Assembly: GCA_024235655.1 (NCBI GenBank)
Contig: JACKLY010000005.1
Coordinates: 144,756-208,755, forward strand
Direction: 5' to 3'
DNA: 64,000 nucleotides
From: Zoogloeaceae bacterium
GTDB lineage: Bacteria; Pseudomonadota; Gammaproteobacteria; Burkholderiales; Rhodocyclaceae
Positions 52,137-60,689 of this stretch are shown one piece after another. A program made the translations under genes and the position numbers. The notes under the pieces are model-generated. The model was not told where the DNA came from, ran no database searches, and worked only from the letters and a program-made list of their open reading frames with translations. Position 1 is the stretch's first letter. Every line of letters begins with the position of its first letter.

Positions 52137-54026
52137 TCAGTTGATTCCTGTTGTGTTTTCAGGTGGCGCATGTTTCTCCGCCTTGCGTTGCTGGATCGAG
52201 CGGGCAATACCGTCACCGTCCAGGCCTAGTTCCATCAGCAGACGGGCATGATCACCATGGTCAATGAAACGATCAGGGAGCCCGAGGCGAAGCAGGGGGG
52301 TATTGCTGCCAATTTCTTCGAGGACGCGAGCCACTTCCGAACCCGCACCCCCGATCGCAGCATTCTCTTCGACGCTGACAAGCAGAGAATGTTCCCCGGC
52401 CAGTTGCATGATCAACTCGCGGTCGATCGGTTTCACGAAGCGCATGTTGGCCACCGTGGCATCGAGTTGCTCTCCAGCCTTCAGTGCCGGGGCAAGCATG
52501 CTGCCAAAGGCGAGGATGGCGGTGCCTGTACCCTGCCGGCGAACAATGCCCTTGCCTACGGCCAGTGTCGCCAATCCGGATGCCGGTGTCGTGCCCATGC
52601 CTGCGCCGCGCGGGTAGCGTACGGCAGTCGGGCAATCCTGTTCCAGCGCTGTTGATAGCATCAGTCGGCATTCCGCTTCGTCCGCCGGCAACATGATCAT
52701 CATGTTCGGAATGCAGCAGAGATAGGAAATGTCGAAGGTGCCGTGGTGTGTCGGGCCGTCGGCGCCGACCAGGCCGCCGCGGTCGATGGCAAAGACCACG
52801 GGCAGGTTCTGCAGGGCAACGTCGTGAACCAGCTGGTCATAACCACGCTGCAGGAAGGTTGAGTAGATCGCCACCACCGGTTTCAGACCTTCACAGGCGA
52901 GGCCGGCGGCGAAGGTCACTGCATGCTGTTCGGCAATGCCGACATCGTAGAAACGGTCGGCATATTTTTCGGCAAAGCGCACCATGCCCGAGCCTTCACA
53001 CATCGCCGGGGTAATGGCGACCAGGCGGGGCTCAGTGGCTGCCGCATCGCACAGCCAGTCACCAAAGACCTGGGTATAGGTCAGCTTCGGTGACGACTTG
53101 GCCGGTTCGATGCCGACATCGGCCTGAAACTTGGCGACGCCATGGTAGAGAATCGGGTCGGCCTCGGCCTGCTTGTAGCCCTGCCCCTTCTTGGTGATCA
53201 CGTGCAGGAATTGCGGTCCGGAAAGGCTGCTCAGGTTCTGCAGGGTGGGGATCAAGGAATCGAGGTCGTGGCCGTCGATGGGGCCGATGTAATTGAAGCC
53301 GAGCTCCTCGAACAGCGTACCGGGCGTCAGCATGCCCTTGACGTGTTCCTCTGCGCGCTTGGCGAATTCAAGCAGCGACGGCGACACACCCAGCACCTTC
53401 TCGCCGGCCTTGCGGGCAGCATTGAACGTGTGTCCTGAAAACAGCCGGGCAAGATACTTGTTCAGCGCGCCTACCGGCTGCGAAATCGACATGTCGTTGT
53501 CGTTGAGCACCACCAGCAGGTCGGCGTCGGCAACACCGGCATTGTTCAGCGCCTCGAAAGCCATGCCGGCGGACATGGCGCCGTCGCCGATAATGGCCAC
53601 AACCTTGCGTTTTTCGCCCTTGTGCTTGGCGGCCAGCGCCATGCCGAGTGCAGCAGAAATCGACGTGGAGGAATGGCCGACACCAAAGGTGTCGTAAGGG
53701 CTTTCACAACGCTTGGGAAAACCGGAAAGCCCGTTGTGCATGCGCAGCGTGGACATCAGTTCGCGACGGCCGGTGAGGATCTTGTGTGCATAGCACTGGT
53801 GACCGACATCCCAGACCAGGCGGTCTTCCGGCGTATTGAAAATGTAGTGCAGGGCAACCGTCAGCTCGATCGTGCCGAGGTTCGACGAAAAATGCCCGCC
53901 GGTACGCGAGACCGATTCAACCAGAAAAGTGCGCAGTTCCTCGGTCAGTTGCGGCAGTTCGCGGCGCTCCAGCCGGCGCAGATCCGCGGGGCTGTTGATG
54001 GTGTTCAGCAAGGGCAGGTTATTCAT
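52137..54026 (-). CDS. dxs: 1-deoxy-D-xylulose-5-phosphate synthase
   Basis: A 629-residue thiamine-diphosphate enzyme making DXP, the first step of the MEP isoprenoid route and a precursor for thiamine and pyridoxal. ThDP-site GDGAMSAGMAFEALNNAG, catalytic His region FSSNLGTIELTVALHY and DVGHQCYAHKILTG, and the transketolase C-terminal parts are complete. ATG at 54026 (MNNLPLLNTIN) fits family starts. It follows ispA by 10 bases. Confidence 0.97.
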   Translation of the reverse strand: MNNLPLLNTINSPADLRRLERRELPQLTEELRTFLVESVSRTGGHFSSNLGTIELTVALHYIFNTPEDRLVWDVGHQCYAHKILTGRRELMSTLRMHNGLSGFPKRCESPYDTFGVGHSSTSISAALGMALAAKHKGEKRKVVAIIGDGAMSAGMAFEALNNAGVADADLLVVLNDNDMSISQPVGALNKYLARLFSGHTFNAARKAGEKVLGVSPSLLEFAKRAEEHVKGMLTPGTLFEELGFNYIGPIDGHDLDSLIPTLQNLSSLSGPQFLHVITKKGQGYKQAEADPILYHGVAKFQADVGIEPAKSSPKLTYTQVFGDWLCDAAATEPRLVAITPAMCEGSGMVRFAEKYADRFYDVGIAEQHAVTFAAGLACEGLKPVVAIYSTFLQRGYDQLVHDVALQNLPVVFAIDRGGLVGADGPTHHGTFDISYLCCIPNMMIMLPADEAECRLMLSTALEQDCPTAVRYPRGAGMGTTPASGLATLAVGKGIVRRQGTGTAILAFGSMLAPALKAGEQLDATVANMRFVKPIDRELIMQLAGEHSLLVSVEENAAIGGAGSEVARVLEEIGSNTPLLRLGLPDRFIDHGDHARLLMELGLDGDGIARSIQQRKAEKHAPPENTTGIN

Positions 54027-54036
54027 GGTTCGGTAT

Positions 54037-54939
54037 TCAAAACTGTCGGTGCGCAATGAAGGCGGTCAACTCGAGCAGGCGGCGACTGCGGTCGCCGAAG
54101 CCGGCCAGGCAGTCGAGTGCTTCCGCCTCCAGCGCCGCGGCAAAGGATTTTGCCCCTTCCAGTCCGAGGAGGCTGACATACGTCGGTTTGTCTGCCGCCG
54201 CATCCTTGCCCGCGGTTTTTCCCAGCGTGGCCGTGCTGGCGGTACAGTCGAGAATGTCATCGACCACCTGGAAAAGCAGGCCGGCACGCTTGGCGAAGCG
54301 ATCCAGTGCATCATGTTCTGCTGTGCTCAGGGCCGACCCGGCAAGCGCGCCAAGCATCACGGCAGCGCGGATCAGGGCGCCGGTCTTCAGCGCATGCATC
54401 AGCTCCAGCTCCGCCTGCGACAACGTCTTGCCAACCGATGCAAGATCAATGGCCTGGCCGCCGGCCATGCCGCAGGAGCCGCTGGCATGCGCCAGCAGGC
54501 GCACCATTTCGAGCTGGCGTGCAGCTTCGGTGTGTGGTGCCCGGGCCAGCAGTTCGAAAGCCAAGGACTGCAGGCTGTCGCCAACCAGCAGCGCGGTCGG
54601 TTCATCGAACTCGATGTGGCAGGTGGCGCGGCCACGGCGTAGCACGTCGTCGTCCATGCACGGCATGTCGTCATGAACCAGCGAATAGACATGGATGCAC
54701 TCGACCGCGCAGGCCGCGGCGGCCAATGTATCAGGGTGTGCGCCGGTGATTTCACCAGCGGCAAAGACGAGCAGGGGGCGTACCCGCTTGCCGCCACCGA
54801 GAGTGCTGTAGCGCATGGCGGTGTGCAGGCGGGCGGGGATCGATTCTGCAGCAGGCAGTGCGCGGCCCAGCGCGGCTTCCGTGCGTGACTGGATGTCGCC
54901 CATCCACACCGGGAAAGCCGGGTAGGTATCGAGACTCAT
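54037..54939 (-). CDS. ispA: Farnesyl diphosphate synthase (short-chain polyprenyl synthetase)
   Basis: A 300-residue short-chain prenyltransferase. The first Asp-rich motif is DDMPCMDDD and the second is DDILD, both intact; residues GGKRVRPLL and CAVECIHVYSLVHDD bind the allylic and homoallylic substrates. The size and neighbours (xseB upstream, dxs downstream) fit IspA, making farnesyl diphosphate for quinones and undecaprenyl phosphate. The xseB stop overlaps its ATG. Confidence 0.95.
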   Translation of the reverse strand: MSLDTYPAFPVWMGDIQSRTEAALGRALPAAESIPARLHTAMRYSTLGGGKRVRPLLVFAAGEITGAHPDTLAAAACAVECIHVYSLVHDDMPCMDDDVLRRGRATCHIEFDEPTALLVGDSLQSLAFELLARAPHTEAARQLEMVRLLAHASGSCGMAGGQAIDLASVGKTLSQAELELMHALKTGALIRAAVMLGALAGSALSTAEHDALDRFAKRAGLLFQVVDDILDCTASTATLGKTAGKDAAADKPTYVSLLGLEGAKSFAAALEAEALDCLAGFGDRSRRLLELTAFIAHRQF

Positions 54940-55199
54940 TCCTTGCTGTCCTTGCCGTCAGTGTCCAGCGGGCGCAGCTTGCCATCTTCCAGAACGCGAA
55001 CTTTTTCCTCGGCATCAGCCAGCAGCCCCTGGCAGTGCTGGAGCAACTCGGCCCCGCGCCGGTAAGCCGCAAGCGATTCCTCGAGTGGCAGTTGGCCGGC
55101 TTCCATCGAATGGACGAGATTCTCCAGTTCCGATAGCGCGGATTCGAATTTCATCCCGCTCACGGGAGGAGGGGTGGGTGCTGCAGAAGAATGCTTCAT
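54936..55199 (-). CDS. xseB: Exodeoxyribonuclease VII small subunit
   Basis: An 87-residue XseB: the core FESALSELENLVHSMEAGQL, PLEESLAAYRRGAELLQHCQ, followed by a conserved LADAEEKVRVLE helix. It binds the XseA large subunit. It overlaps ispA by four bases (ATGA) and starts the xseB-ispA-dxs-folE2 unit; divergent from the Rieske oxygenase gene. Confidence 0.95.
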   Translation of the reverse strand: MKHSSAAPTPPPVSGMKFESALSELENLVHSMEAGQLPLEESLAAYRRGAELLQHCQGLLADAEEKVRVLEDGKLRPLDTDGKDSKE

Positions 55200-55371
55200 G
55201 ATCAGTCTCGGCGTGCCGGAATTCAGGGCCCCGGAAGTGGTGAGCAGCAGGCGATGGGAAAATGTCGCCGAAAACCTTGGAAAATACCGTATTTAGGGGC
55301 TTTTGGTCAAATTGTAGGGCGCGGTACAATCTCATCTTACTAGACGCTACCCTTCATTTTCGGGAAACGGG

Positions 55372-56487
55372 ATGTCCGATATTGCAATGGCTTCAAAGCT
55401 CTCCCCGGCAGCGACGCAGCTGCCGGTGGACTGGTATTTCGACGAACGCATCTTTGCGCTGGAAAAGCAGCACATTTTTGATGCTGGCCCCGGCTATATC
55501 GGCCATGAGCTGATGGTGCCCGAGTCGGGCAACTACCGTACGCAGGAATGGCTGGATCATGCCCGCATGCTGGTCAATAACGGCGAGGACATCCTGCAGA
55601 TGTCGAATATCTGCCGCCACCGCCAGGCCATCATGCTCGAGGGCAGTGGTACCCTGGACAAGACCATCGTCTGCCCGGTGCACCGCTGGACCTATGACCG
55701 CCAGGGTGAACTGATCGGTGCCCCGCATTTCCCCCAGAACCCCTGCCTGCACCTCAACAAGAAAAAACTTGAACGCTGGAATGGCCTGCTGTTTGGTGGC
55801 CCTCGTTCGCCCAATGCCGATCTCGGCGGCATGCAGATGGCCGGGGATTTCGATTTTTCCGGCTACAAGCTGGACAAGGTAGAAATCCACGAGTGCAACT
55901 ACAACTGGAAAACCTTCATCGAGGTCTACCTTGAGGACTACCACGTGGCGCCCTTTCATCCCGGGCTGGGTGGTTTCGTCACCTGCGATGACCTGACCTG
56001 GCAGTTTGGCGACTGGTATTCGGTGCAGCGCGTCGGTATCACCTCCCTGCAGAAACCCGGGTCGCCAAGCTACGCCCGCTGGCAGCAGGCGGTCCGCGAC
56101 TATTACGGGGAAGATCGCCCGAAGCAGGGCGCGGTGTGGCTGACTTACTACCCGAACATCATGGTCGAGTGGTATCCGCATGTGCTGGTGGTGTCCACGC
56201 TGATTCCCCGCGATGTAAACAAGACCACCAATGTGGTCGAGTTCTACTACCCGGAAGACATTGCGCTCTTCGAACGCGAGTTCGTCGAGGCCGAGCAGGC
56301 CGCCTACATGGAAACGGCCATTGAAGACGACGAGATCGGCGAACGCATGGACCGGGGGCGATGGGCACTGATGCAGGAAGGGCGCAGTGAGGCCGGCCCC
56401 TACCAGTCACCGATGGAAGATGGCATGCAGCACTTCCACGAGTTCTATCGCCGCATCATGGGCGAACACCTGCCGCAGAAAATCTGA
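55372..56487 (+). CDS. Rieske non-heme iron oxygenase alpha subunit, lone
   Basis: A 371-residue ring-hydroxylating oxygenase alpha subunit. The Rieske [2Fe-2S] ligands are CRH (in NICRHRQAIML) and CPVH (in IVCPVHRWTYD), and the mononuclear iron site is DYHVAPFHPG, with a conserved Asp upstream. The C-terminal catalytic domain looks complete. No beta subunit, ferredoxin or reductase gene is adjacent, so electron donors must be elsewhere. The substrate is not predictable; this lone gene next to xseB-ispA-dxs may be a modifying enzyme rather than part of aromatic degradation (inference). CGGGAAACGGG precedes the ATG. Confidence 0.9.
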   Translation: MSDIAMASKLSPAATQLPVDWYFDERIFALEKQHIFDAGPGYIGHELMVPESGNYRTQEWLDHARMLVNNGEDILQMSNICRHRQAIMLEGSGTLDKTIVCPVHRWTYDRQGELIGAPHFPQNPCLHLNKKKLERWNGLLFGGPRSPNADLGGMQMAGDFDFSGYKLDKVEIHECNYNWKTFIEVYLEDYHVAPFHPGLGGFVTCDDLTWQFGDWYSVQRVGITSLQKPGSPSYARWQQAVRDYYGEDRPKQGAVWLTYYPNIMVEWYPHVLVVSTLIPRDVNKTTNVVEFYYPEDIALFEREFVEAEQAAYMETAIEDDEIGERMDRGRWALMQEGRSEAGPYQSPMEDGMQHFHEFYRRIMGEHLPQKI

Positions 56488-56563
56488 TTTTGCCAGAGCC
56501 ACCTCGTCGTCAGCTGCCAACCGGACAAGCCATGCGGCAGCCAGGCCTGTGGCATGAGGCAGC

Positions 56564-57436
56564 GTGAGCGTGCAATCCCTGTGGATGGTCGCCGCCAGTT
56601 TCCTGTTCGCCAGCATGGGCGTTTGCGTCAAGCTGGCTGCTGAAACCTTTTCGGCACCGGAGATTGTTTTTTACCGCAGTGTCATTTCCCTGTTGCTGAT
56701 GTGCACCCTGATGTCGGTGCGTGGTATCGCCTTTGTTACACCCCACTGGCGCTATCAGATGTTTCGCGGTGCCACCGGCTTCGTTTCCCTGTTGCTGTAT
56801 TTTTACGCCATCGCCATGTTGCCGCTGGCGACAGCCGTTACCCTGAACTACACCTCACCGATGTTTCTTGCACTGTATCTGGCCGCCTTTGCCGGCATGC
56901 GTCTGCGGCTGGGGCTGATGATTTCGCTGGTCATCGGTTTTGTCGGCATTGTCGCCCTGCTCAAGCCGACTCTGGCCTCCGACCAGTTGCTGGGCGGGAT
57001 TGTTGCGCTGGCCTCTGGAGTGAGCTCCGGATTTGCCTACTTCAGCGTGCGCGAACTGGGGGCACGTGGCGAGCCGGAAGCCCGTACCGTGCTCTACTTT
57101 TCACTGTTTGCCACGGTTTGCAGCGCCCTCTGGATGCTGCTCTACGAATTTCACCCGGTCGATCTGGAAGGCGGGCTGTTGCTGCTCGGCGTCGGTGCCT
57201 TCGCCACGCTGGCGCAACTGGCCATGACCCGTGCCTACAAACATGGCAAACCCATTGTCTCGGCCAGCCTTGCCTACACCACCATCATTTTTGCCAGCCT
57301 GTTCGGCATGCTGCTGTGGGGAGACGTGCCGACATCGAGCGCATGGCTCGGCATCCTGCTCATCATTGTCAGTGGTATTGCCGCCACGCGTTTTTCTCGC
57401 GGTGAATCTATCACCTTCAGGGCCGAACGGGATTAA
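56564..57436 (+). CDS. EamA/DMT family transporter
   Basis: A 290-residue drug/metabolite transporter with ten predicted helices in two EamA repeats: FLFASMGVCVKLAAETFS and PLATAVTLNYTSPMFLALYLA at the first, and GVGAFATLAQLAMTRAYKHGK and FASLFGMLLWGDVPTSSAWLGI at the second. Such proteins export or import metabolites; substrate unknown. GTG at 56564 has GAGG upstream; a second GTG six bases on is possible. It lies 76 bases downstream of the oxygenase gene. Confidence 0.9.
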   Translation: MSVQSLWMVAASFLFASMGVCVKLAAETFSAPEIVFYRSVISLLLMCTLMSVRGIAFVTPHWRYQMFRGATGFVSLLLYFYAIAMLPLATAVTLNYTSPMFLALYLAAFAGMRLRLGLMISLVIGFVGIVALLKPTLASDQLLGGIVALASGVSSGFAYFSVRELGARGEPEARTVLYFSLFATVCSALWMLLYEFHPVDLEGGLLLLGVGAFATLAQLAMTRAYKHGKPIVSASLAYTTIIFASLFGMLLWGDVPTSSAWLGILLIIVSGIAATRFSRGESITFRAERD

Positions 57437-57473
57437 ACTTGAAGCAGGTTAACTACAACAACGGAGCCGCCAA

Positions 57474-57824
57474 ATGATCGTCGCAGACCACCAGCCAAAC
57501 CGCATCAGTGTCACTGTTTACGGTGAGTTCACGATGTCCGATTACAAGGAGTTCGAAGAGCTCGTCAATTACAAGGTCAAGTTCGAAGGGCCGGTTGACC
57601 TGATTTTTGACTTGCGTCAGATGGGCGATTTCACGCTGGATGTGGCGCTGGAAGAATTGCGTTTCTCGCGCACCCATCCCAACGATTTCAGCCGTATTGC
57701 CGTCGTTACCGACAGCCAGTGGATGACCTGGGCTGCCTGGCTCTCGCAGATTTTCGTCAACGCCGAAACACGGGTGTGCGCGGATGTCGATGAGGCCACC
57801 CTCTGGCTTGATACGGCTGCCTGA
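57474..57824 (+). CDS. STAS/SpoIIAA-like small protein
   Basis: A 116-residue protein that fits the SpoIIAA-like (STAS-fold) family: a beta-alpha repeat with VTVYGEFTMSDYKEFEEL, LIFDLRQMGDFTLDVALEEL and IAVVTDSQWMTWAAWL. Members lie in sulfur or membrane-related contexts; the role here is unknown. GGAG precedes ATG 57474. The rhodanese gene begins four bases after its stop, so the two may form an operon. Confidence 0.8.
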   Translation: MIVADHQPNRISVTVYGEFTMSDYKEFEELVNYKVKFEGPVDLIFDLRQMGDFTLDVALEELRFSRTHPNDFSRIAVVTDSQWMTWAAWLSQIFVNAETRVCADVDEATLWLDTAA

Positions 57825-57827
57825 GCG

Positions 57828-58679
57828 GTGGCTTCGCCCGTGGCTTACGAGACCCTGATCGACGGTGCAACGCTGCAGCAGCATCTGGGTGATGCGGATT
57901 GGTGCGTGGTTGATCTGCGCCATCAGTTGTCGGATGCCGGCTATGGCGAACGTGCCTATGCCGAGTCGCACCTGCCGGGCGCCATTTTCCTGCATCTGGA
58001 TCGTGATCTTTCCAGCCCGCTGACCGGCACCAATGGTCGCCACCCGCTGCCCGATGCAACACAGCTGATGGCGCGCCTGTCTGCTGCCGGTATCGGCAAC
58101 CAGACACAGGTGGTGGTCTATGACGATGCCGGCGGCATGATTGCCGGCCGCCTGTGGTGGCTGTTGCGCTGGCTGGGGCACACCAGGGTGGCCTTGCTCG
58201 ATGGCGGTTTCCCGCTCTGGCTGGCCGAAGGCCGACCGACTGATCACATTGTTCCAGCACGGCCGGCAGCACACTTTGCCGGCAAGCCTGCCGGGCAGAC
58301 GGTCAACGCCGCGTGGCTGCAAGCCAATCTGGCGTCACCGGATCTGTGCCTCATCGATGCCCGTGGGCCGGATCGGTTTCGTGGCGAGAATGAAACCATC
58401 GACCCGGTCGGTGGCCACATTCCCGGTGCCCGTAACCGCTTTTTCAAGGACAACCTGGAAGCCGACGGTCGATTCAAGCCGGCAGCACAGCTGCATGCCG
58501 AATATCTGGCGTTGCTTGCCGGCGCCAGCCCGGAACAGGTGGTGACCTACTGCGGCTCCGGTGTCTCGGCTTGTCTCAATCTTCTGGCCATGGAAGTTGC
58601 CGGGCTGCGCGGCTCAAGGCTTTACCCCGGTTCATGGAGCGAGTGGTGCAGTGATCCCTCGCGCCCGATGGTCCTTTAA
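57828..58679 (+). CDS. sseA: Sulfurtransferase (thiosulfate/3-mercaptopyruvate type, tandem rhodanese)
   Basis: A 283-residue tandem-rhodanese sulfurtransferase. The N-terminal inactive domain holds VVDLRHQLSDAGYGERAYAESHLPGAIFLH and the C-terminal domain carries the active loop CGSGVSA with the catalytic Cys. The CGSGV loop is more typical of 3-mercaptopyruvate sulfurtransferases than of thiosulfate ones, so that reaction is likelier. Start GTG at 57828 or 57840; neither has a clear ribosome-binding site, and coupling to the preceding gene is probable. Confidence 0.9.
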   Translation: MASPVAYETLIDGATLQQHLGDADWCVVDLRHQLSDAGYGERAYAESHLPGAIFLHLDRDLSSPLTGTNGRHPLPDATQLMARLSAAGIGNQTQVVVYDDAGGMIAGRLWWLLRWLGHTRVALLDGGFPLWLAEGRPTDHIVPARPAAHFAGKPAGQTVNAAWLQANLASPDLCLIDARGPDRFRGENETIDPVGGHIPGARNRFFKDNLEADGRFKPAAQLHAEYLALLAGASPEQVVTYCGSGVSACLNLLAMEVAGLRGSRLYPGSWSEWCSDPSRPMVL

Positions 58680-58700
58680 CTTCCCGTCAAGGAGAACATC

Positions 58701-59114
58701 TTGCCTCGTTCAATAATGGCAGTACTGGTGCTTGCGCTGGCCTCCACGCTTGCCCTGGCCAACCCGCCGGAAGGCAAGGGCAAAGGCAAGCACAAGAAAC
58801 AGGATGCCGAGGACAGCACGTCGGCGACCAGCCTGGTCAGCGCCGGCATCAGCGCCCAGATTGCCCGCCAGTACGCACTCGATGCCGGCATCAAGTCCGG
58901 AGGCTACAAGCCGTTGCCGCCGGGCATCCGCAAGAACCTTGCGCGAGGCAAGCCGCTACCGCCGGGCATTGCCAAGAGAAGCGCACCATCGGCGATGCTT
59001 GGTCAGTTGCCGGGGCATCCCGGCTACGAATGGCAGATGGCCGGCACGGATCTGGTGCTGGTGCAGGTCGGCACGGCCATCGTTGCCGATGTATTGAAAG
59101 ACGTTTTCCGCTGA
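58701..59114 (+). CDS. CigR-like (RcnB-type) exported protein
   Basis: A 137-residue exported protein with signal peptide MAVLVLALASTLALA, a basic stretch (KGKGKHKKQ), and a C-terminal hydrophobic strand region DLVLVQVGTAIVADVL. It carries a repeat KPLPPGI (twice, about 18 residues apart), usual in the anti-virulence regulator CigR/RcnB-like family. TTG at 58701 has AGGAG eight bases upstream, so it is taken as start; ATG at 58716 is the alternative. Function in this organism unknown. Confidence 0.8.
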   Translation: MPRSIMAVLVLALASTLALANPPEGKGKGKHKKQDAEDSTSATSLVSAGISAQIARQYALDAGIKSGGYKPLPPGIRKNLARGKPLPPGIAKRSAPSAMLGQLPGHPGYEWQMAGTDLVLVQVGTAIVADVLKDVFR

Positions 59115-59975
59115 TCAGCCGACAAGCTCTGGCAGCATATGCTGCTGCCAGAGGCTGTTGCAGAAACGGTGGCGGAAAAACCCGAAATGCCCGATGCGTT
59201 TGGCACCGATATCCGAGGGTGACAGGCGCTTCATCTTGCGTTCGGCATTGATGAAGAAGTTGTGGATCGACGCCGTATTCTTCTCCGACATGAATTCGTC
59301 GTCAGTGAATGAGAACGACACGATCGGCGTTTTCACCGCCGCAAACTGCTGGCGAACCGGCTCGCCGCCGACACCCACCGCATAGTCACGATTCAGGCAC
59401 CAGCGACGCCATTGCGCCATCACGCCGCGCGGCAGATCGCCCACCTTCTTCAGCCGGCGGCCGGGGAAATAATCGAACATCGGCAGCGCCACCGGCACCA
59501 CGAAATACCACAACCACCATACATAGCTGCGCAGCGTCCACACATTCTCCAGCCAATAGCCGCTGCCGGTGCCGATGGTGAACGCCTTGGCCAGCCGCCG
59601 GTGTTGCGGTATGAAAGGCAGGATCTGGCCGCCCAGGCTGTGGCCGATCCAGATCAAGGGCGCATCGGGGAAACGTGCCGTCAGCGCATTCATGGCAGCA
59701 TCGCAATCGAGCCTTGCCCAATCGAGAATGTCCGCCTTGAAGCCGCGCAGGCTGCCGCGGCGCGACAAGCCCATGCCGCGGTAATCAAAGGTGATGACCG
59801 CATAGCCATTGAGTGCTAGCCAGTTGGCAAAATCCGCGTAGTAGGACTGCGCCACACCCATCGCCGGGGCGATGATGACGGCACCGCGCGGCGCCTGGGC
59901 CGGCGAGAAAAAACGCGCAGCGAGGGCGTGCCCGTCGCTGGCTGTCACGGTTTCCGGTGGGGGATGCTTGCTCAT
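59115..59975 (-). CDS. Alpha/beta hydrolase
   Basis: A 286-residue alpha/beta-hydrolase fold protein. The nucleophile elbow is GHSLGGQ (WIGHSLGGQILPF), with the strand VIIAPAMGVAQSYYADFANWLA and ITFDYRGMGLSRRG typical of serine-aminopeptidase/lysophospholipase relatives. Its ATG overlaps the stop of the TetR gene (ATGA), so the regulator and enzyme are coupled. Substrate is unknown; a fatty ester would fit the neighbouring fadH. Confidence 0.85.
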   Translation of the reverse strand: MSKHPPPETVTASDGHALAARFFSPAQAPRGAVIIAPAMGVAQSYYADFANWLALNGYAVITFDYRGMGLSRRGSLRGFKADILDWARLDCDAAMNALTARFPDAPLIWIGHSLGGQILPFIPQHRRLAKAFTIGTGSGYWLENVWTLRSYVWWLWYFVVPVALPMFDYFPGRRLKKVGDLPRGVMAQWRRWCLNRDYAVGVGGEPVRQQFAAVKTPIVSFSFTDDEFMSEKNTASIHNFFINAERKMKRLSPSDIGAKRIGHFGFFRHRFCNSLWQQHMLPELVG

Positions 59976-60577
59976 GAGTCAGCTCCTCTCGGTGCGGTAT
60001 TCAACAGCATGGAGACAGCGGCGTCCGCCAGTGCATCCACGGTCAGCGCGCCATCCGTACGGTACCAGTGGCTGCTCCAGTTGAGCATGCCAAAGACCAG
60101 CAGGCGTACCGGCGGCGCCGCCGAGGCCAGCTTGCCTGACTTGGCCAGCGCCTCCAGCGTTTCCTGCCAGGGCACCTGATAGCGATCGAAGGCTGCCGCA
60201 ATTTCGGTGCGTGCCTTGTCATCCAGTGCCCGTGTCTCGCTGACCAGCAGCGGCGAACGGCAGTCGCCTTCGAGCAGGGTGCCGAGATGGGTACGTACCA
60301 GCACGCGCAGCCGCTGCTCCGGGTCAGCAATGCCTTCAATGGCAGCTGCCAGCTGCGCATTGCCGGCATCCAGCCCCTCGATCATTGCCGCCTTCAGCAA
60401 CTCCTGCTTGCTGCGGAAATGATAAAAGGGGCTGCCCGAACGCATGCCCACCGCTTCGGCAATGTCACGCGTGGTCGTTGCGGCAAACCCTTTTTCGACA
60501 AACAGCCGCGCCGCCGCCCGCAGCAGCTCGGCACGGCGGTTGGCTTCCAGCTTGGGTTCGGTTTTCTTGCGTGGCAT
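59972..60577 (-). CDS. TetR family transcriptional regulator
   Basis: A 201-residue TetR-type repressor with an N-terminal helix-turn-helix (RRAELLRAAARLFVEKGFAA, then TTTRDIAEAVGMRSGSPFYHF) and a divergent helical ligand domain. ATG at 60577 (MPRKKTEPK) is preferred. It lies downstream of fadH on the same strand and upstream of the hydrolase; the palindrome at 62786-62795 ahead of fadH is a possible binding site. Acyl-CoA-type effector is a guess from context. Confidence 0.9.
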   Translation of the reverse strand: MPRKKTEPKLEANRRAELLRAAARLFVEKGFAATTTRDIAEAVGMRSGSPFYHFRSKQELLKAAMIEGLDAGNAQLAAAIEGIADPEQRLRVLVRTHLGTLLEGDCRSPLLVSETRALDDKARTEIAAAFDRYQVPWQETLEALAKSGKLASAAPPVRLLVFGMLNWSSHWYRTDGALTVDALADAAVSMLLNTAPRGADS

Positions 60578-60586
60578 GTTTAACAC

Positions 60587-60672
60587 CTACCGCTGAGGCG
60601 CAGAGGTTCGCAGAGAAAAACCAGGGAAATGTTTTTTTGAATTTCCTCTGTACCTCTGCGCCTCTGCGGTGG
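60587..60672. repeat. Imperfect inverted repeat between tetR and fadH
   Basis: The left arm (60587-60615) contains GAGGCGCAGAGG and the right arm (60646-60672) contains CCTCTGCGCCTC; their arms match over about 25 positions with a few mismatches, around a 30-base A/T-rich middle. Similar GC-rich arms are scattered in many proteobacterial genomes, and the copy here is a lone inverted pair without a transposase. It could form a hairpin in the fadH-tetR transcript. Confidence 0.75.
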
Positions 60673-60689
60673 ACGTTTCTCCATCATCA

